From the NCBI RefSeq assembly GCF_036898095.1, contig NC_090725.1, forward strand, positions 211,541,468 through 211,605,467: DNA of 64,000 nt, written 5' to 3'. This stretch comes from Palaemon carinicauda (taxonomy: Eukaryota > Arthropoda > Malacostraca > Decapoda > Palaemonidae). Below are positions 1-10,437 of the stretch, one piece after another. Each line of letters begins with the position of its first letter. Within the stretch, counting starts at the first letter, position 1. Made by a program: the position numbers and the translations under genes. The notes under the pieces were generated by a model. That model saw only the letters and a list, made by a program, of their open reading frames with translations, made no database searches and was not told where the DNA came from.

Positions 1-591
1 TACATATTATCACCATATTGTGCAACAATGAAGTTTTCCTCGCAACAATCTCATCTTTCCAATACATCAGTTGTGTTTTATTTAAATAGATAGTATATGA
101 TATGACAAAATTAGAGATCTTTTCCGAGTAACACTTTTCTTTCGTACTGTTTCCTCATTTTTATTTCTTAGGTTTCCGAATGTTAGATGACAGCGTTTGG
201 CAATGTTCCTGCAATTAGTTCTAAGGAATAAATTAATTGTGGTCTTCAACGTAGTTGGTTTTATATTACTCTTAGAGCAATCTAATGAAATTTTGTCCGA
301 TTTTTATAACTCCTATTTTGCAAAATATCCGGATTTCGCCATTATACCTCTTCTAATCATAATCGTGTTTCGTGCAACGTTGGTTTTAGCAATATGACTT
401 TTAGTGAATTAGTATAATGATAAAAATTTTACAAACTGTAGGAGGTAGATCTAAAGCTATGGAGACCAAGCGGCATTTTGATAAACATTCTTTACATGAC
501 TGAAATCCGAGGTTTATACAGTATATCCCCCACCTTGAGTAACAGGAATAATCTACAGGACATAAACCTGACGTTTCGACGCGCTGTCGAT
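1..591. other. Unassigned AT-rich flank
   Basis: I see no convincing coding sequence, RNA or repeat. The short open frames here have no recognisable domain. The last four bases (588-591, CGAT) are the left target-site duplication of the LTR retrotransposon that follows. Confidence 0.5.
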
Positions 592-846
592 TGTGACGGG
601 CCGAGAGAAGGTTGTGAACTCAAAGGCAGGATGAAAGCAACTGAGTTAATTTATTATAGAACACTCTCCTTTATATACAAAACCTCAAGGCAACAGGAAA
701 TTTCATGTTCGAAAAACAGACATGTTACATAGGAGAAACGCAGACATGTTTATTCTGGTTCTTTTTAGTGCGAGGGAAGAGCGAAGATACAAGCATAATA
801 TATACAAAATGAATTATGTACGATCGTGTGACGCACGGTTGGTACA
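592..846 (-). repeat. 3' LTR of the gypsy element
   Basis: It aligns along its whole length with 4767-5019. It begins TGTGACGGG and ends GGTACA on the plus strand, giving inverted TG/CA termini. Relative to the other copy it has a 2-bp insertion near 667 and a few substitutions. Confidence 0.93.
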
Positions 847-860
847 TGGCTCCCCCCCTA
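847..860 (-). other. Polypurine tract of the gypsy element
   Basis: On the minus strand the bases directly before the 3' LTR read TAGGGGGGGAGCCA. This is the expected place and composition for the plus-strand DNA primer in reverse transcription. Confidence 0.75.
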
Positions 861-880
861 AAAATGACATACTGTACATG

Positions 881-1105
881 TTAAATAGGGCGCCCTGATC
901 TAGAGAGGCGAACTGTAGGCGGGTCATCTGGCAGAAGATAAGCAGGTTTTAGACGATCAATGGAGAACCAGTCTTCTTTGCCACGAATGTTTAGTAGGAA
1001 TGCTTTCGGACTGCGGCGGATCACAAGGAAAGGGCCCGTGTAAAGGGGCGTTAGCGGTGGCTTGCTAGTGTCGTTGCGCAGGAAGACGTGCGTTGCAGAG
1101 TGCAA
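881..1105 (-). pseudogene. gypsy integrase C-terminal segment, out of frame
   Basis: This 74-residue stretch continues the integrase after a frameshift between about 1105 and 1160. It carries a GPY/F-like module (YTGPFLVIRR...FSIDRLKPAYL), known at the C-terminus of many Ty3/gypsy integrases, where it binds DNA non-specifically or targets chromatin. It overlaps the end of the pol frame in another frame, so the joined product is not made without frame correction. It ends 34 bp from the 3' LTR, the normal place for the end of pol. Confidence 0.8.
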
Positions 1106-3441
1106 GTCTGTTGGTATGTGATGCTTCGCTGGGGGCTTGTAAGTCTGGCGGCATGGAGTAAATTTTCCACGACGTGACGTATGCGCTGGAGATCGTCGGA
1201 GGAGGTTGTAGAAAGAAAAAATTCGGCAGGGACGACCAACGGGTCGCCATACACCATTTCAGCTGCCGAGACGTCGAGGGCGTCTTTAGGAGTGGTCCTT
1301 AGTCCCAGGAGGACCCAGGGAAGCTGAGTAAACCAGTTGCAATCCTTGCAGCGGGACATCAAAGCTGCTTTGAGGGTGCGATGAAAATGTTCAAGCATTC
1401 CATTGGCAGCGGAGCTGTAGGCCGTTGTCTGATGTAGGGTGATGCCCAGGAGATTCGCTAATGATGTCCACAATCGAGAGGTGAAAGTGGTTCCCCTGTC
1501 AGAAGTAATATGCTCAGGGATACCAAATCTTGCAATCCATCCAGAGAGTAAGGCAGATGTACATGAGGCGGAGGTTGCAGTTTCCATGGGAATGGCTTTA
1601 GGCCAAGGAGTGGAGCGGTCAATGACGGTAAACAGGTAACGATGTCCTTGTGATGTGGGTAGGGGGCCTACAACGTCGACGTGAATGTGTGCGAAACGAC
1701 ACTGAGGTTGAGGAAAGGTGCCCACTCCTGAATCCGTGTGTCGATGTACTTTGGAAGTTTGGTAAGAAGTACAGGCGCAGACCCAATCCTTAGCATCCTT
1801 AGAAATGCCGTGCCAAATGAACTTTGCCTTCAGCAGCTGTGCAGTAGAACGGCACGAGGGATGTGAAAGACCGTGAATTAAATCAAACACCTGCCGGCGC
1901 ATGGGAGCAGGAATCCATGGATGCGGTCTACCAGTACTGACGTCACAGAGGAGGGTGGTGTTGGAGTCTTCGAGGGGGAAGTCTTCCCAATGGAGGGACG
2001 TGCAGGATGTCCTACATGCTTGATACTCTGGATCCTGTCGTTGGGCTTCAGCCAGGGCGTTGTAATCCAATCCCAGTTGAATGGCAGCCAAAGTGTTTCT
2101 TGACAGGGCATCGACAACGGGATTCATTTTCCCAGGGACGTATTGAAGGGTGCAATTGTATTCAGCCACGGTGGAGAGATGTCGGCGTTGCCGGGCGGAC
2201 CAGGCATCAGACTGTCGAGTAAAGGCGTGCACCAGAGGCATGTGGTTTGTGCGAATGACGAAGGGCGTACCTTCTAAGAAATGGCGAAAGTGACGGACAG
2301 CCAAGTGCACCGCCAGCAATTCTCGATCGAAGGTAGAATAACCCGATTCTGCCTTGGACAGTTTTCTGCTGAAGAAGGCCAATGGGCGGGGCGAGCCGTT
2401 GACCACCTGCTCGAGTACTGCACCAATAGCGACATCGCTGACATCGGTGGAGAGAAGGAGAGGGGCATGTGGGATAGAAAAAGTGAGAGCTGCAGCAGTT
2501 GATAGGGCCTTCTTTGCATTGCAGAAGGCTGCTTTTTGAAGGGGACCCCACTTCAGGTCCTTTGGCTTGCCCTTGAGGGAAGCGTAGAGGGGAGCAAGAG
2601 TGGCGGCAATGGCTGGCAGAAAACGGTGATAATAGTTGATCATGCCCAAGAATTCCTGCAGAGCTTTGACGGTCGAGGGCGCAGGGAAGTTCTGAACGGC
2701 TGCTACCTTCTCAGGGAGGGGATGGACTCCTTCAGGAGTGATGCGGTGCCCTAAGAACGACACTTCGTTGGCGCCAAAGGTACACTTGTCGTACCAGACT
2801 ACAAGGCCGTTTTGTTGCAGGCGGTCGAGCACGATGCGCAGGTGACGGAGGTGTTCCTCTTTTGAGGAGGAGAACACAAGTATATCGTCCACATAACATA
2901 CACAGAAAGGGAGGTCCCCTAAGATGCCATCCATGAGACGTTGAAACGTGGCCCCAGCATTACGAAGGCCAAAACAGGAGTAATTGAAGGTGTATGTACC
3001 AAACGGAGTGGTGATGGCAGTCTTGGGGATGTCTTCTGGGTTCATAGGCACCTGATAATACCCCTTCAGGAGGTCGAGCGTAGAGAAAACCTTCGCTTTG
3101 TGCAGGTAGGATGTCACGTCAGCAATGTTTGGGAGGGGGTAGTGATCCAGTTCTGTTTGCATGTTCAGGCGCCTGTAATCCCCGCACAGACGGAGGGAGC
3201 CGTCTTTCTTCAGAACGATGTGTAAGGGTAACGACCGTGGGCTGGAGGCCTTTTGGCAAAGGCCCATTTCCTCCATTTCGGCAAACGTCTGTTTGGCGGC
3301 TGCCAATCGTTCCGGTGCCAGACGTCTGAATTTTGCGAAGACTGGGGGTCCCGTCGTCTTGATATGGTGATAAATACCGTACTTGGCAGAAACCGTGGGC
3401 GTTTGGCGAAGTTCTGGACGGAAAACTTCCGGGTATGACAT
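1051..3441 (-). pseudogene. pol: gypsy pol: reverse transcriptase, RNase H, integrase
   Basis: The 796-residue open frame copies element RNA into DNA and inserts it into the genome. Reverse transcriptase spans about residues 55-235, with the first catalytic Asp at 123 (TLDLLKGYYQ) and YVDD at 183-186. RNase H follows (Asp333, Glu374, Asp444), but the usual TDH Asp is Asn at 399 (TNHMPL). Integrase has an N-terminal zinc site (H523, H527, C557) whose final Cys is replaced by Tyr560, then a DD35E core: Asp589, Asp648, Glu684. It lies in the same frame as gag-protease upstream, separated by two stop codons (TAG at 3517-3519 and TAA near 3456). The last residues are frameshifted. This is a degraded copy of an otherwise typical pol. 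Confidence 0.92.
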
Positions 3442-3516
3442 GAGGAGGTGGGCTTAGGCATCCGTGGGTACGCTAATGTGGAGAGCGAAGTTAGAGGGGG
3501 CGGGTTGAAGAGGTGT

Positions 3517-4692
3517 CTACAAGTATGAGTCTGTGTTGACCAATCGTCGGTGGGCGACATCGACCAGAAGGTGGAAATGAGAGAGGAAATTCGCACCGAG
3601 GATTGGCAATGTGACGTCAGCAACGAGAAACTTCCGATTGAATTTACCGTTTCCGAACGATAATGTGAGGTTCTCGTAACAGTAGGTTGGTATCGCAGAT
3701 CCGTTGGCAGCTACCAAGCGGATGTCGGCAGATGTAGACAGACTACGTCGTGTCTTGAAGAGTTTCCTTGGCAAAAGAGAACGACAAGAACCCGTGTCTA
3801 CCAAAAATTGCACGTCCGTTCCTGCATCATGTAAAAAGAAAAGATTAGAAACATGGGAGGCCACCGCCATTAGCGATGGCCTACTTACACGTTTTTTTGG
3901 CCACTGACAATCCTCGGCACATTTCTTCGCGGTTGCCCCAAATCTGAAGTGGTAGTAGCAAAACTGTGGCGGATGGGAGATAGTAAAGGGCTGTAGAAGT
4001 CGTTTGTTGGGGCGCGAGCGATTGGTGGGTGGTGGGCGGCTTTGTCGCTGCTTTGGCACATCACGGGGTAGGCGTGTATGTCCTACGGCATTCATGCCAG
4101 CTTCGGTTGACGTTAAATAGGCATCCTCTTCATCAGGGGTGGAGGCGTTGATGCAGGTCTTGAAGTGGCTGTCCATAAGGGCGTCGGCTTTGGTCATCAA
4201 GTCCTTTATGGGTAAACTATTGACATCGGGTATGGCAGCGCGTATAGGTCCGGGTAAACGGCGTATCCAAAGGGCACGAAGTAGGTTCACCTCACGAGGA
4301 GAGCCGTCTGCGGCAGGGTGAAGGTGAGCGATACTGGTCATTTCCCTGAGGGCAAGCGAAGCCCTTTGGTCCCCCAACGGTTGTTGCGAGAGCTGAAAAT
4401 GCTTTGCTATACGGGCGGCTGGCGAAGGCGAGTACTGCTGCAGAAGGTATGTTTTGAGGGCGTTATACGCTATTGGGGTGTCTCCTTGTTCACAAAGCCA
4501 GTCAGATATTTCCAGGAAGGTGTCCTCGGGTATCGCCGCGAGAACATAATCTGCTTTGGTGGTTGAGCGAGTCACGCCCTTGATGCAAAACTGGACTTCT
4601 GCGCGCTGAAACCAAGCAAACTTCTCTCCGCTGGCGAACGATGAAAGTTTCAATGGGGCAGCCGCAGCGCCAACTTCTGTAGAGTCCGCCAT
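3517..4692 (-). pseudogene. gag: gypsy gag and aspartic protease
   Basis: This 391-residue frame starts at an ATG 75 bp inside the 5' LTR. The first ~240 residues are a gag-like capsid region. A Cys/His-rich motif at 245-262 (CYYHFRFGATAKKCAEDC) corresponds to the unusual nucleocapsid motif of many arthropod gypsy elements. The aspartic protease has DTGS at 299-302 and an LGANFL flap-end motif at 365-370. The frame ends in TAG at 3517-3519; a second in-frame stop follows before the pol part, so the original was probably one long gag-pol frame. This frame itself is open and looks undamaged. Confidence 0.9.
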
Positions 4693-4747
4693 AGTACCAA
4701 CGATGGAGGGGCGAGGGGGGTGGGGGTGGAAGGCGGTGGGAGCGAGT

Positions 4748-4765
4748 TGACTTCCGGGGTCACCA
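4748..4765 (-). other. Primer-binding site of the gypsy element
   Basis: On the minus strand, one base after the 5' LTR, the sequence is TGGTGACCCCGGAAGTCA. TGG complements the CCA end of a tRNA and the position is right for minus-strand DNA priming. I do not assign the tRNA species. Confidence 0.7.
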
Positions 4766-4766
4766 A

Positions 4767-5019
4767 TGTGACGGGCTGAGAGAAGGTTGTGAACTCAAAG
4801 GCAGTATGAAAGCAACTGAGTTAATTTATTATAGAACACTCTTTATATACAAAACCTCAAGGCAACAGGAAATTTCATGTTCGAAAAACAGACAATGTTA
4901 CATAGGAGAAACGCAGACATGTTTATTCTGGTTCTTTTTAGTGCGAGGGAAGAGCGAAGATACAAGCATTATATATACAAAATGAATTATGTACGATCGT
5001 GTGACACACGGTTGGTACA
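4767..5019 (-). repeat. 5' LTR of the gypsy element
   Basis: It is the counterpart of 592-846, with the same TGTGACGGG start and GGTACA end, followed by the CGAT target duplication at 5020-5023. It presumably carries the element's promoter; no TATA box was assigned with confidence. Confidence 0.93.
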
Positions 5020-5023
5020 CGAT

Positions 5024-5208
5024 CAACCAAAGGACAACCGCTTTCATTTCTTATCTACTGTACATCATGATTATATAAATATACGAAATGAAGGTACCTT
5101 TTGCCAATAGTTATGATTTGTACACAACATACTCAGGAGTGGGACTAGCTTTGTCAGTTCCTTTTACTCTGTCGTAATTCTTAACGACATGGGTACACTA
5201 ATTTCCAT
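5024..5208. other. Unassigned gap between gypsy and SINE-A
   Basis: AT-rich DNA following the gypsy target duplication. No feature recognised. Confidence 0.5.
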
Positions 5209-5370
5209 ATTATTGTTATTATTATTATTATTATTATCGTTATTATTTGCGAAGCTACAACCTTAGTTAGAAAAGCAGGAGGCTACAAGCCCAGGGCCCC
5301 CAACAGGGAAAATAGCCTAGTGAGGAAAAGAAACCAGGGAAAAATAATTTTTTTTAAGTACAGTAACAAC
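5209..5370 (-). mobile_element. SINE-A copy 1, 3' part
   Basis: This is the 3' end and (TTA)n tail of a SINE on the minus strand, cut in two by the RTE-1 insertion at 5371-8649. It continues at 8661. It matches 11766 onward and 34416 onward, and the tails of LINE-A at 18931 and 50228 (shared core around GCTACAACC..TAGTTGG, then CCCAGTGAGGAAA). The last 11 bases, ACAGTAACAAC, are the target duplication. Confidence 0.85.
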
Positions 5371-5431
5371 CCCCTTTCCTGTAAAAAAAATTCCTGCGAG
5401 ACATCGACAAGGAGATGGAGCTGGGGGGAGA

Positions 5432-6763
5432 GTGACTGCTCCCCGCACTCTAGTTTTGGGGTGTTTAAATGTGCGTGGATGTAGTACGATAGAGAGTAAA
5501 AGATGTGAGATTGGAAGTATGTTTAGAAGTAGAAGGATGGATGTATTGGCCTTGTGTGAGACAAAGATGAAAGGAAAGGGTGAAGTGATGTTTGGTGAAA
5601 TGTCTGGTAGAGTGTCTGGGATTGAAAGGGGAAGAGCGAGAGAGGGTGTGGCGTTATTGCTGAGTGAATGGATGACAGGTAAAGTAGTGGAATGGAAGGA
5701 GATATCATCTAGGTTAATGTGGGTAAGGGTTAGGTTGGGTAGGGAATGTTGGGCGTTTGTCAGTGCGTATGGGCCAGGTAGTGAGAAAAGTGAAGAAGAT
5801 CGGAATGAGTTCTGGAATGATTTAACTAGGTGTGTAGAAGGACTGGGTAGAAGGAATTATGTAGTTGTTATGGGTGACTTAAATGCTAGAGTGGGCGCTG
5901 GAGAGGTAGAAGGTGTCATTGGTAAGTATGGCGTACCAGGTGAAAATGAGAGTGGTGAGAGACTGGTAGACATGTGTGTTGAACAAGAGATGGTAATAGG
6001 TGCTAGCTTCTTTAAAAAGAAAGATAAGAATAAGTATACGTGGGTAAGAGTGGCAAATGGAAGAGTAGTAGAAAGGGCATTAATGGATTATGTGTTGGTA
6101 ACTAAAAGAATGTTTGGAAGATTGAAAGACGTGCACGTGTTTAGGGGTATGGCTAACGGTATGTCTGATCATTTTTTGGTGGAAGGAAAATTAGTTGTAG
6201 CAAAAGAGTGGGGGAATAGAGTAGGTGGATGTAAAAGGGAGGTAGTGAGGATTGAAGAGCTAATAAAACCGGGGGTAAAAAGTAAATATCAGGAAAGGTT
6301 GAAAATGGCATATGATGAGGTGAGAGTAAGAGAAACTGGTAATTTAGAGGAGGAATGGAAGTTAGTAAAAGAAAATTTTGTTGGGATTGCAAGTGATGTA
6401 TGTGGCAAGAAGGTTGTTGGAGGCAGCATGAGGAAGGACAGTGAATGGTGGAATGAAGGAGTGAAGGTGAAAGTGGAAGAGAAAAAGAGGGCTTTTGAAG
6501 AATGGCTGCAGAGTAATAGTATAGAGAAGTATGAAAAATATAGAGAGAAAAATGTGGAAGTAAAGCGCAAGGTACGTGAGGTAAAGAGGGCAGCTGACCT
6601 GAGGTGGGGTCAGGGATTGGGTCAGTCATATGAAGAGAATAAGAAGAAGTTTTGGAAAGAAGTGAAGAGAGTAAGGAAGGCTGGCGCAAGAATTGAAGAG
6701 ACAGTGAAAGATGGAAATGGAAGGTTGTTAAAAGGAGAGGAGGCAAGGAAAAGGTGGGCGTAA
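5432..6763 (+). pseudogene. RTE-1 ORF, part 1: APE-type endonuclease
   Basis: This 443-residue frame encodes an apurinic-type endonuclease that nicks target DNA for target-primed reverse transcription. The order of active-site motifs is complete: Asn13 (LNVRG), Glu43 (ETKMK), Asp149 and Asn151 (GDLNARVG), Asp219 (LMDYVLV), Asp246-His247 (SDH). A basic linker follows from about residue 250. The frame starts only with GTG at 5432; the first in-frame ATG is at 5519, inside the domain, and a nearby ATG at 5415 is in another frame, so a small indel in the G run near 5423 may have disrupted the start. The frame ends at TAA (6761-6763), and the same frame reopens at once into part 2. The true unit is about 986 codons. 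Confidence 0.92.
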
Positions 6764-8392
6764 TATTTTGAAAGTTTGCTGAATGTTGAGGATAATAGGG
6801 AGGCAGATATAATTGCTGTTCCAGGTGTTGAGGTGCCAGTGATGGGAGGTGAGAATGAGAGAGAGATAACAATAGAGGAAGTGAGGAGAGCACTAGATGA
6901 AACGAGAGTAGGAAAAGCATCTGGTATGGACGGTGTGAAAGCTGAGATGTTGAAGGAAGGGGGTGTGACTGTACTTGAATGGTTGGTGAGATTGTTTAAT
7001 ATGTGTTTTGTGTTGTCAATGGTACCAGTAGATTGGGTTTGTGCATGTATTGTACCACTATATAAGGGTAAGGGAGATGTGCATGAGTGTTGTAATTCAA
7101 GAGGTATTAGTTTGTTGAGTGTAGTTGGAAAAGTGTATGGTAGAGTACTGATTAATAGGATTAAGGATAAAACAGAGAATGCAATCTTGGAAGTACAGGG
7201 TGGTTTTAGAAGAGGTAGGGGTTGTATGAATCAGATTTTTACAGTTAGGCAGATATGCGAGAAATATTTAGCAAAAGGTAAGGAGGTGTATGTTGCGTTT
7301 ATGGATCTGGAGAAAGCATATGATAGAGTTGATAGGGAAGCAATGTGGGATGTGATGAGGTTATATGGAGTTGGTGGAAGGTTGTTGCAAGCAGTGAAAA
7401 GTTTATACAAAGGTAGTAAAGCATGTGTTAGAATAGGAAATGAAGTGAGTGATTGGTTTCCGGTGAGAGTGGGGCTGAGACAGGGATGTGTGATGTCGCC
7501 GTGGTTGTTTAACTTGTATGTTGATGGAGTGGTGAGAGAGGTGAATGCTGGAGTGCTTGGACGAGGATTAAAACTGGTAGGCGAGAATGACCATGAATGG
7601 GAGGTAAATCAGTTGTTGTTTGCGGATGATACTGTACTGGTAGCAGACACAGAAGAGAAGCTTGACCGACTAGTGACAGAATTTGGAAGGGTGTGTGAGA
7701 GAAGGAAGTTGAGAGTTAATGTGGGTAAGAGTAAGGTTATGAGATGTACGAGAAGGGAAGGTGGTGCAAGGTTGAATGTCATGTTGAATGGAGAGTTACT
7801 TGAGGAGGTGGATCAGTTTAAGTACTTGGGGTCTATTGTTGCAGCAAATGGTGGAGTGGAAGCAGATGTACGTCAGAGAGTGAATGAAGGTTGCAAAGTG
7901 TTGGGGGCAGTTAAGGGAGTAGTAAAAAATAGAGGGTTGGGCATGAATGTAAAGAGAGTTCTATATGAGAAAGTGATTGTACCAACTGTGATGTATGGAT
8001 CGGAGTCGTGGGGAATGAAAGTGATGGAGAGACAGAAATTGAATGTGTTTGAGATGAAGTGTCTAAGGAGTATGGCTGGTGTATCTCGAGTAGATAGGGT
8101 TAGGAACGAAGTGGTGAGGGAGAGAACGAGTGTAAGAAATGAGTTAGCGGCTAGAGTGGATATGAATGTGTTGAGGTGGTTTGGCCATGTTGAGAGAATG
8201 GAAAATGGTTGTCTGCTAAAGAAGGTGATGAATGCAAGAGTTGATGGGAGAAGTACAAGAGGAAGGCCAAGGTTTGGGTGGATGGATGGTGTGAAGAAAG
8301 CTCTGGGTGATAGGAGGATAGATGTGAGAGAGACAAGAGAGCGTGCTAGAAATAGGAATGAATGGCGAGCGATTGTGACGCAGTTCCAGTAG
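6764..8392 (+). pseudogene. RTE-1 ORF, part 2: reverse transcriptase
   Basis: In frame with part 1 after the single stop; the first Met of this part is at 6776 (538 residues). The reverse transcriptase copies element RNA from the nicked target. Motifs counted from that Met: a RGISLLSVVGKVYGRVL region about 109-125, catalytic Asp177 (FMDLEKAYD), GLRQGC at 233-238, FADD at 282-285 with both catalytic Asp, and YLGS soon after. The C-terminal segment holds RWFGHVERM, common in RTE-like proteins, and ends in TAG at 8390-8392. No other stop or frameshift is seen, so inactivation may rest on one nonsense codon and an uncertain start. Confidence 0.93.
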
Positions 8393-8393
8393 G

Positions 8394-8446
8394 CCCTGCT
8401 GCTTCCTCCGGGGCCTTAGATGACCGCGGAGGTAGCAGCAGCAGGG
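8394..8446 (+). other. 3' UTR hairpin of RTE-1
   Basis: CCCTGCTGC (8394-8402) pairs with GCAGCAGGG (8438-8446), and CCTCC (8405-8409) with GGAGG (8428-8432). It lies just after the stop codon and is a candidate recognition structure for the element's own reverse transcriptase. Confidence 0.6.
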
Positions 8447-8607
8447 GAGTCAACATTATGAAGCTTCATCTGTGGTGGAAATGTGGGAGGTTGGGCTGTG
8501 GCACCCTAGCAGTACCAGCTGAACTCGGTTGGGTCCCTGATTAGGCTGAAGGAACATAGAGAGTAGAGGTCCCCTTTTTGTTTTGTTTCATTGTTGGTGT
8601 CGGCTAC

Positions 8608-8623
8608 CCCCCAAAATTGGGGG
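8608..8623 (+). other. Terminal near-palindrome of RTE-1
   Basis: CCCCCAA and TTGGGGG flank a 2-base gap about 16 bp before the (GATA)n tail. This may be a 3' terminal stem used in priming. As a hairpin the loop would be very tight, so a duplex palindrome is equally possible. Confidence 0.45.
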
Positions 8624-8660
8624 AAGTGCCTTGGTATATAGATAGATAGACAGTAACAAC

Positions 8661-9109
8661 ACGAAAACAAATATTTCCTATATAAACTATAAAAACTTTA
8701 GCAAAACAAGAGGAAGAGAAATAAATTAGAATAATGTGGCCGAGTTTACCCTCAAGCAAGATAACTCTAACCCAAGACAGTGAAAGACCATGGCACAGAG
8801 GCTATGGCACTACCCAAGACTAGAGAACAATGATTTGATTTTGAAGAGCTGCTTACAATAGCTAAAGAGTCTTCTACCTCTACCAAGAGGAAAGTGGCCA
8901 CTGAACAATTTCATTAAAGTAGTTAAACCCTTGTCAGGTGTATGAGGGGAGAGGGGAATGTGTAAAGAATAGGCCAGACTATTCGGTGTATGTGTAGGCA
9001 AAGGGAAAGTGAACCGTAATCAGAGAGAAGGATCCAATGTAATACTGTCTGGCCAGCCGAAAGACCCCATAACTCTCTAGCGGTAGTATCTCAACGGGTG
9101 GCTAGTGCC
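8661..9109 (-). mobile_element. SINE-A copy 1, 5' part and body
   Basis: This continues the SINE broken at 5370. Read on the minus strand it starts near 9109 with GGCACTAGCCACCCGTTGAG, a head with an A-box-like TAGCCACCCG; a B box is not convincing. The body runs to the (TTA)n tail at 5209, about 610 bp once the RTE-1 insertion is removed. The body matches 11885-12330 closely. No protein is encoded. Confidence 0.8.
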
Positions 9110-10379
9110 ACGACCAACCTATTACCTACCTATACGGCATTGAAACGTCTCCCACCTGGACTTAATTGTAAGAAAAACAATTTGATATATATCTTGAATA
9201 ATAGGTTTAATGCTCTCTTATTATGGCAGGAAAAGATCTCCACATTTCCTCAGATAACGAGCACGTTTTTCACAAATACATTTTTTTTTATCGTAATCAA
9301 TTAGGTAAAAGTTAAGAATGTTGAAATACAGCATTTGTAAAGAGCGGGTAGGTTGAAGTTCTGTAAGTGCCTTGAATTATATAATAACGCAGTATTTTCA
9401 TTAGTATAATGTAAACGTACTAGGCATTTTGCATCCAAATCGTCAATAGAAATAAGGGCGGTGACACTTTCAATTCCGTCACTGAGAGGCACTCGATTTT
9501 CCATTTTCCTTTTTGTGTCGGTTTTAGTGTAACTTTAGATTCTTTGCTCTATGCTCATATTATTTACTCTGCCCATCACAGATCTTTCCCCCCTTATCCG
9601 CACTTATTTTGAAGCTTGCCAGTTTATTTTCTAAACTTTATTTCAAATAACACAGATTTGGAATAACTTTGGCTAAGGCGAACTAACCAATAATAAGATA
9701 ATGACAATAAGAAATTTTATCTTTAACGTCCCTGACTCATTAATTCTACAGTTTGTCACAAAACAATTTTAAAGGTTACTCATGAGCGTTTCAGGCAAGG
9801 GTCAGGTCATTGCGCTGCTATAACATCTTTAAAGTCCACGTGTGATTAACGCTCAATACCCTCTAGAGCCAACCTTATTTTGTTCAAGGTATTGAATCCT
9901 TTCCAGAAATTATTTAACCTATCCTAAAAATCATGACAGTTATTTATATATGTTCATTAGTGTTACGATATCTTTATCATGTACAGCACATCATATCTTG
10001 AGATTAATTCCCCAGAAATTCTTTCAGGCAATACTTAATGGTCTGTTGATTTTTTTTTTTTTTTTATTTAGAGCTCTGTCTGTGATATAACATGCATTTC
10101 ATGCCATTAGTATTTTCATGGTCCTTATATTGAAGGAAGATTTCTAATTAAGAAAGGAGATATTTTACCCGTCAGTTTTATCAACCAGACCCATTTATGT
10201 TTACACATGCAATATATAAAAACTAATATACGTATGTGTCTGTGGTATTCTAGATCTCTTTAGACTTACACAAATAGTTAAGTAACTATAAAATCAGACC
10301 AAGTTTCACCCCTGGATTTGTGTTAGAATTAATTTGCAAATTGTGTTTCATCGATATGGCTCTAATCTTGTAGTGATGT
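9110..10379. other. Unassigned AT-rich stretch
   Basis: Only short poly-T runs (for example 10051-10067). No coding potential, RNA gene or recognised repeat. Confidence 0.5.

Positions 10380-10433
<54 letters not shown>
10380..10433. repeat. (CT)n microsatellite
   Basis: Pure CT dinucleotide run of about 27 units. Confidence 0.97.

Positions 10434-10437
<4 letters not shown>

Larger units (their letters stand above)
592..5019 (-). mobile_element. Ty3/gypsy LTR retrotransposon, full length but broken
   Basis: The element is 4428 bp and reads on the minus strand. It has two near-identical LTRs (592-846 and 4767-5019) with TG...CA ends, a 4-bp target duplication CGAT (588-591 and 5020-5023), a primer-binding site beside the 5' LTR and a purine run beside the 3' LTR. 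The domain order is gag, Cys/His motif, aspartic protease, reverse transcriptase, RNase H, integrase, which is the Ty3/gypsy order. It is damaged: two in-frame stops separate the gag-protease and pol parts, a frameshift lies near the integrase C-terminus, and some catalytic or metal-binding residues are changed. The LTRs differ by a few substitutions and small indels over about 254 bp, so the insertion is moderately young. It is probably unable to move by itself. Confidence 0.95.
5371..8649 (+). mobile_element. RTE-1: nearly intact RTE-clade LINE
   Basis: A 3.28-kb non-LTR retrotransposon flanked by an 11-bp target duplication ACAGTAACAAC (5360-5370 and 8650-8660). It has a short 5' UTR (about 61 bp), one endonuclease plus reverse transcriptase frame interrupted by a single in-frame stop, a 3' UTR with two hairpins, and a (GATA)n tail at 8639-8650. 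The compact single-frame layout and short tandem tail are typical of the RTE clade. The insertion split a SINE, whose halves align without a gap to uninterrupted copies. It is the least decayed LINE in the window. Confidence 0.93.

Noticed and set aside
2207..2551. Other frames inside the gypsy pol region (for example 2207-2551, 2281-2502)
   Set aside because: They are shadow frames of the pol sequence on either strand.
6153..6920. 255-residue minus-strand frame opposite RTE-1
   Set aside because: Ser/Leu/Pro-rich antisense shadow of the purine-rich RTE-1 coding strand.
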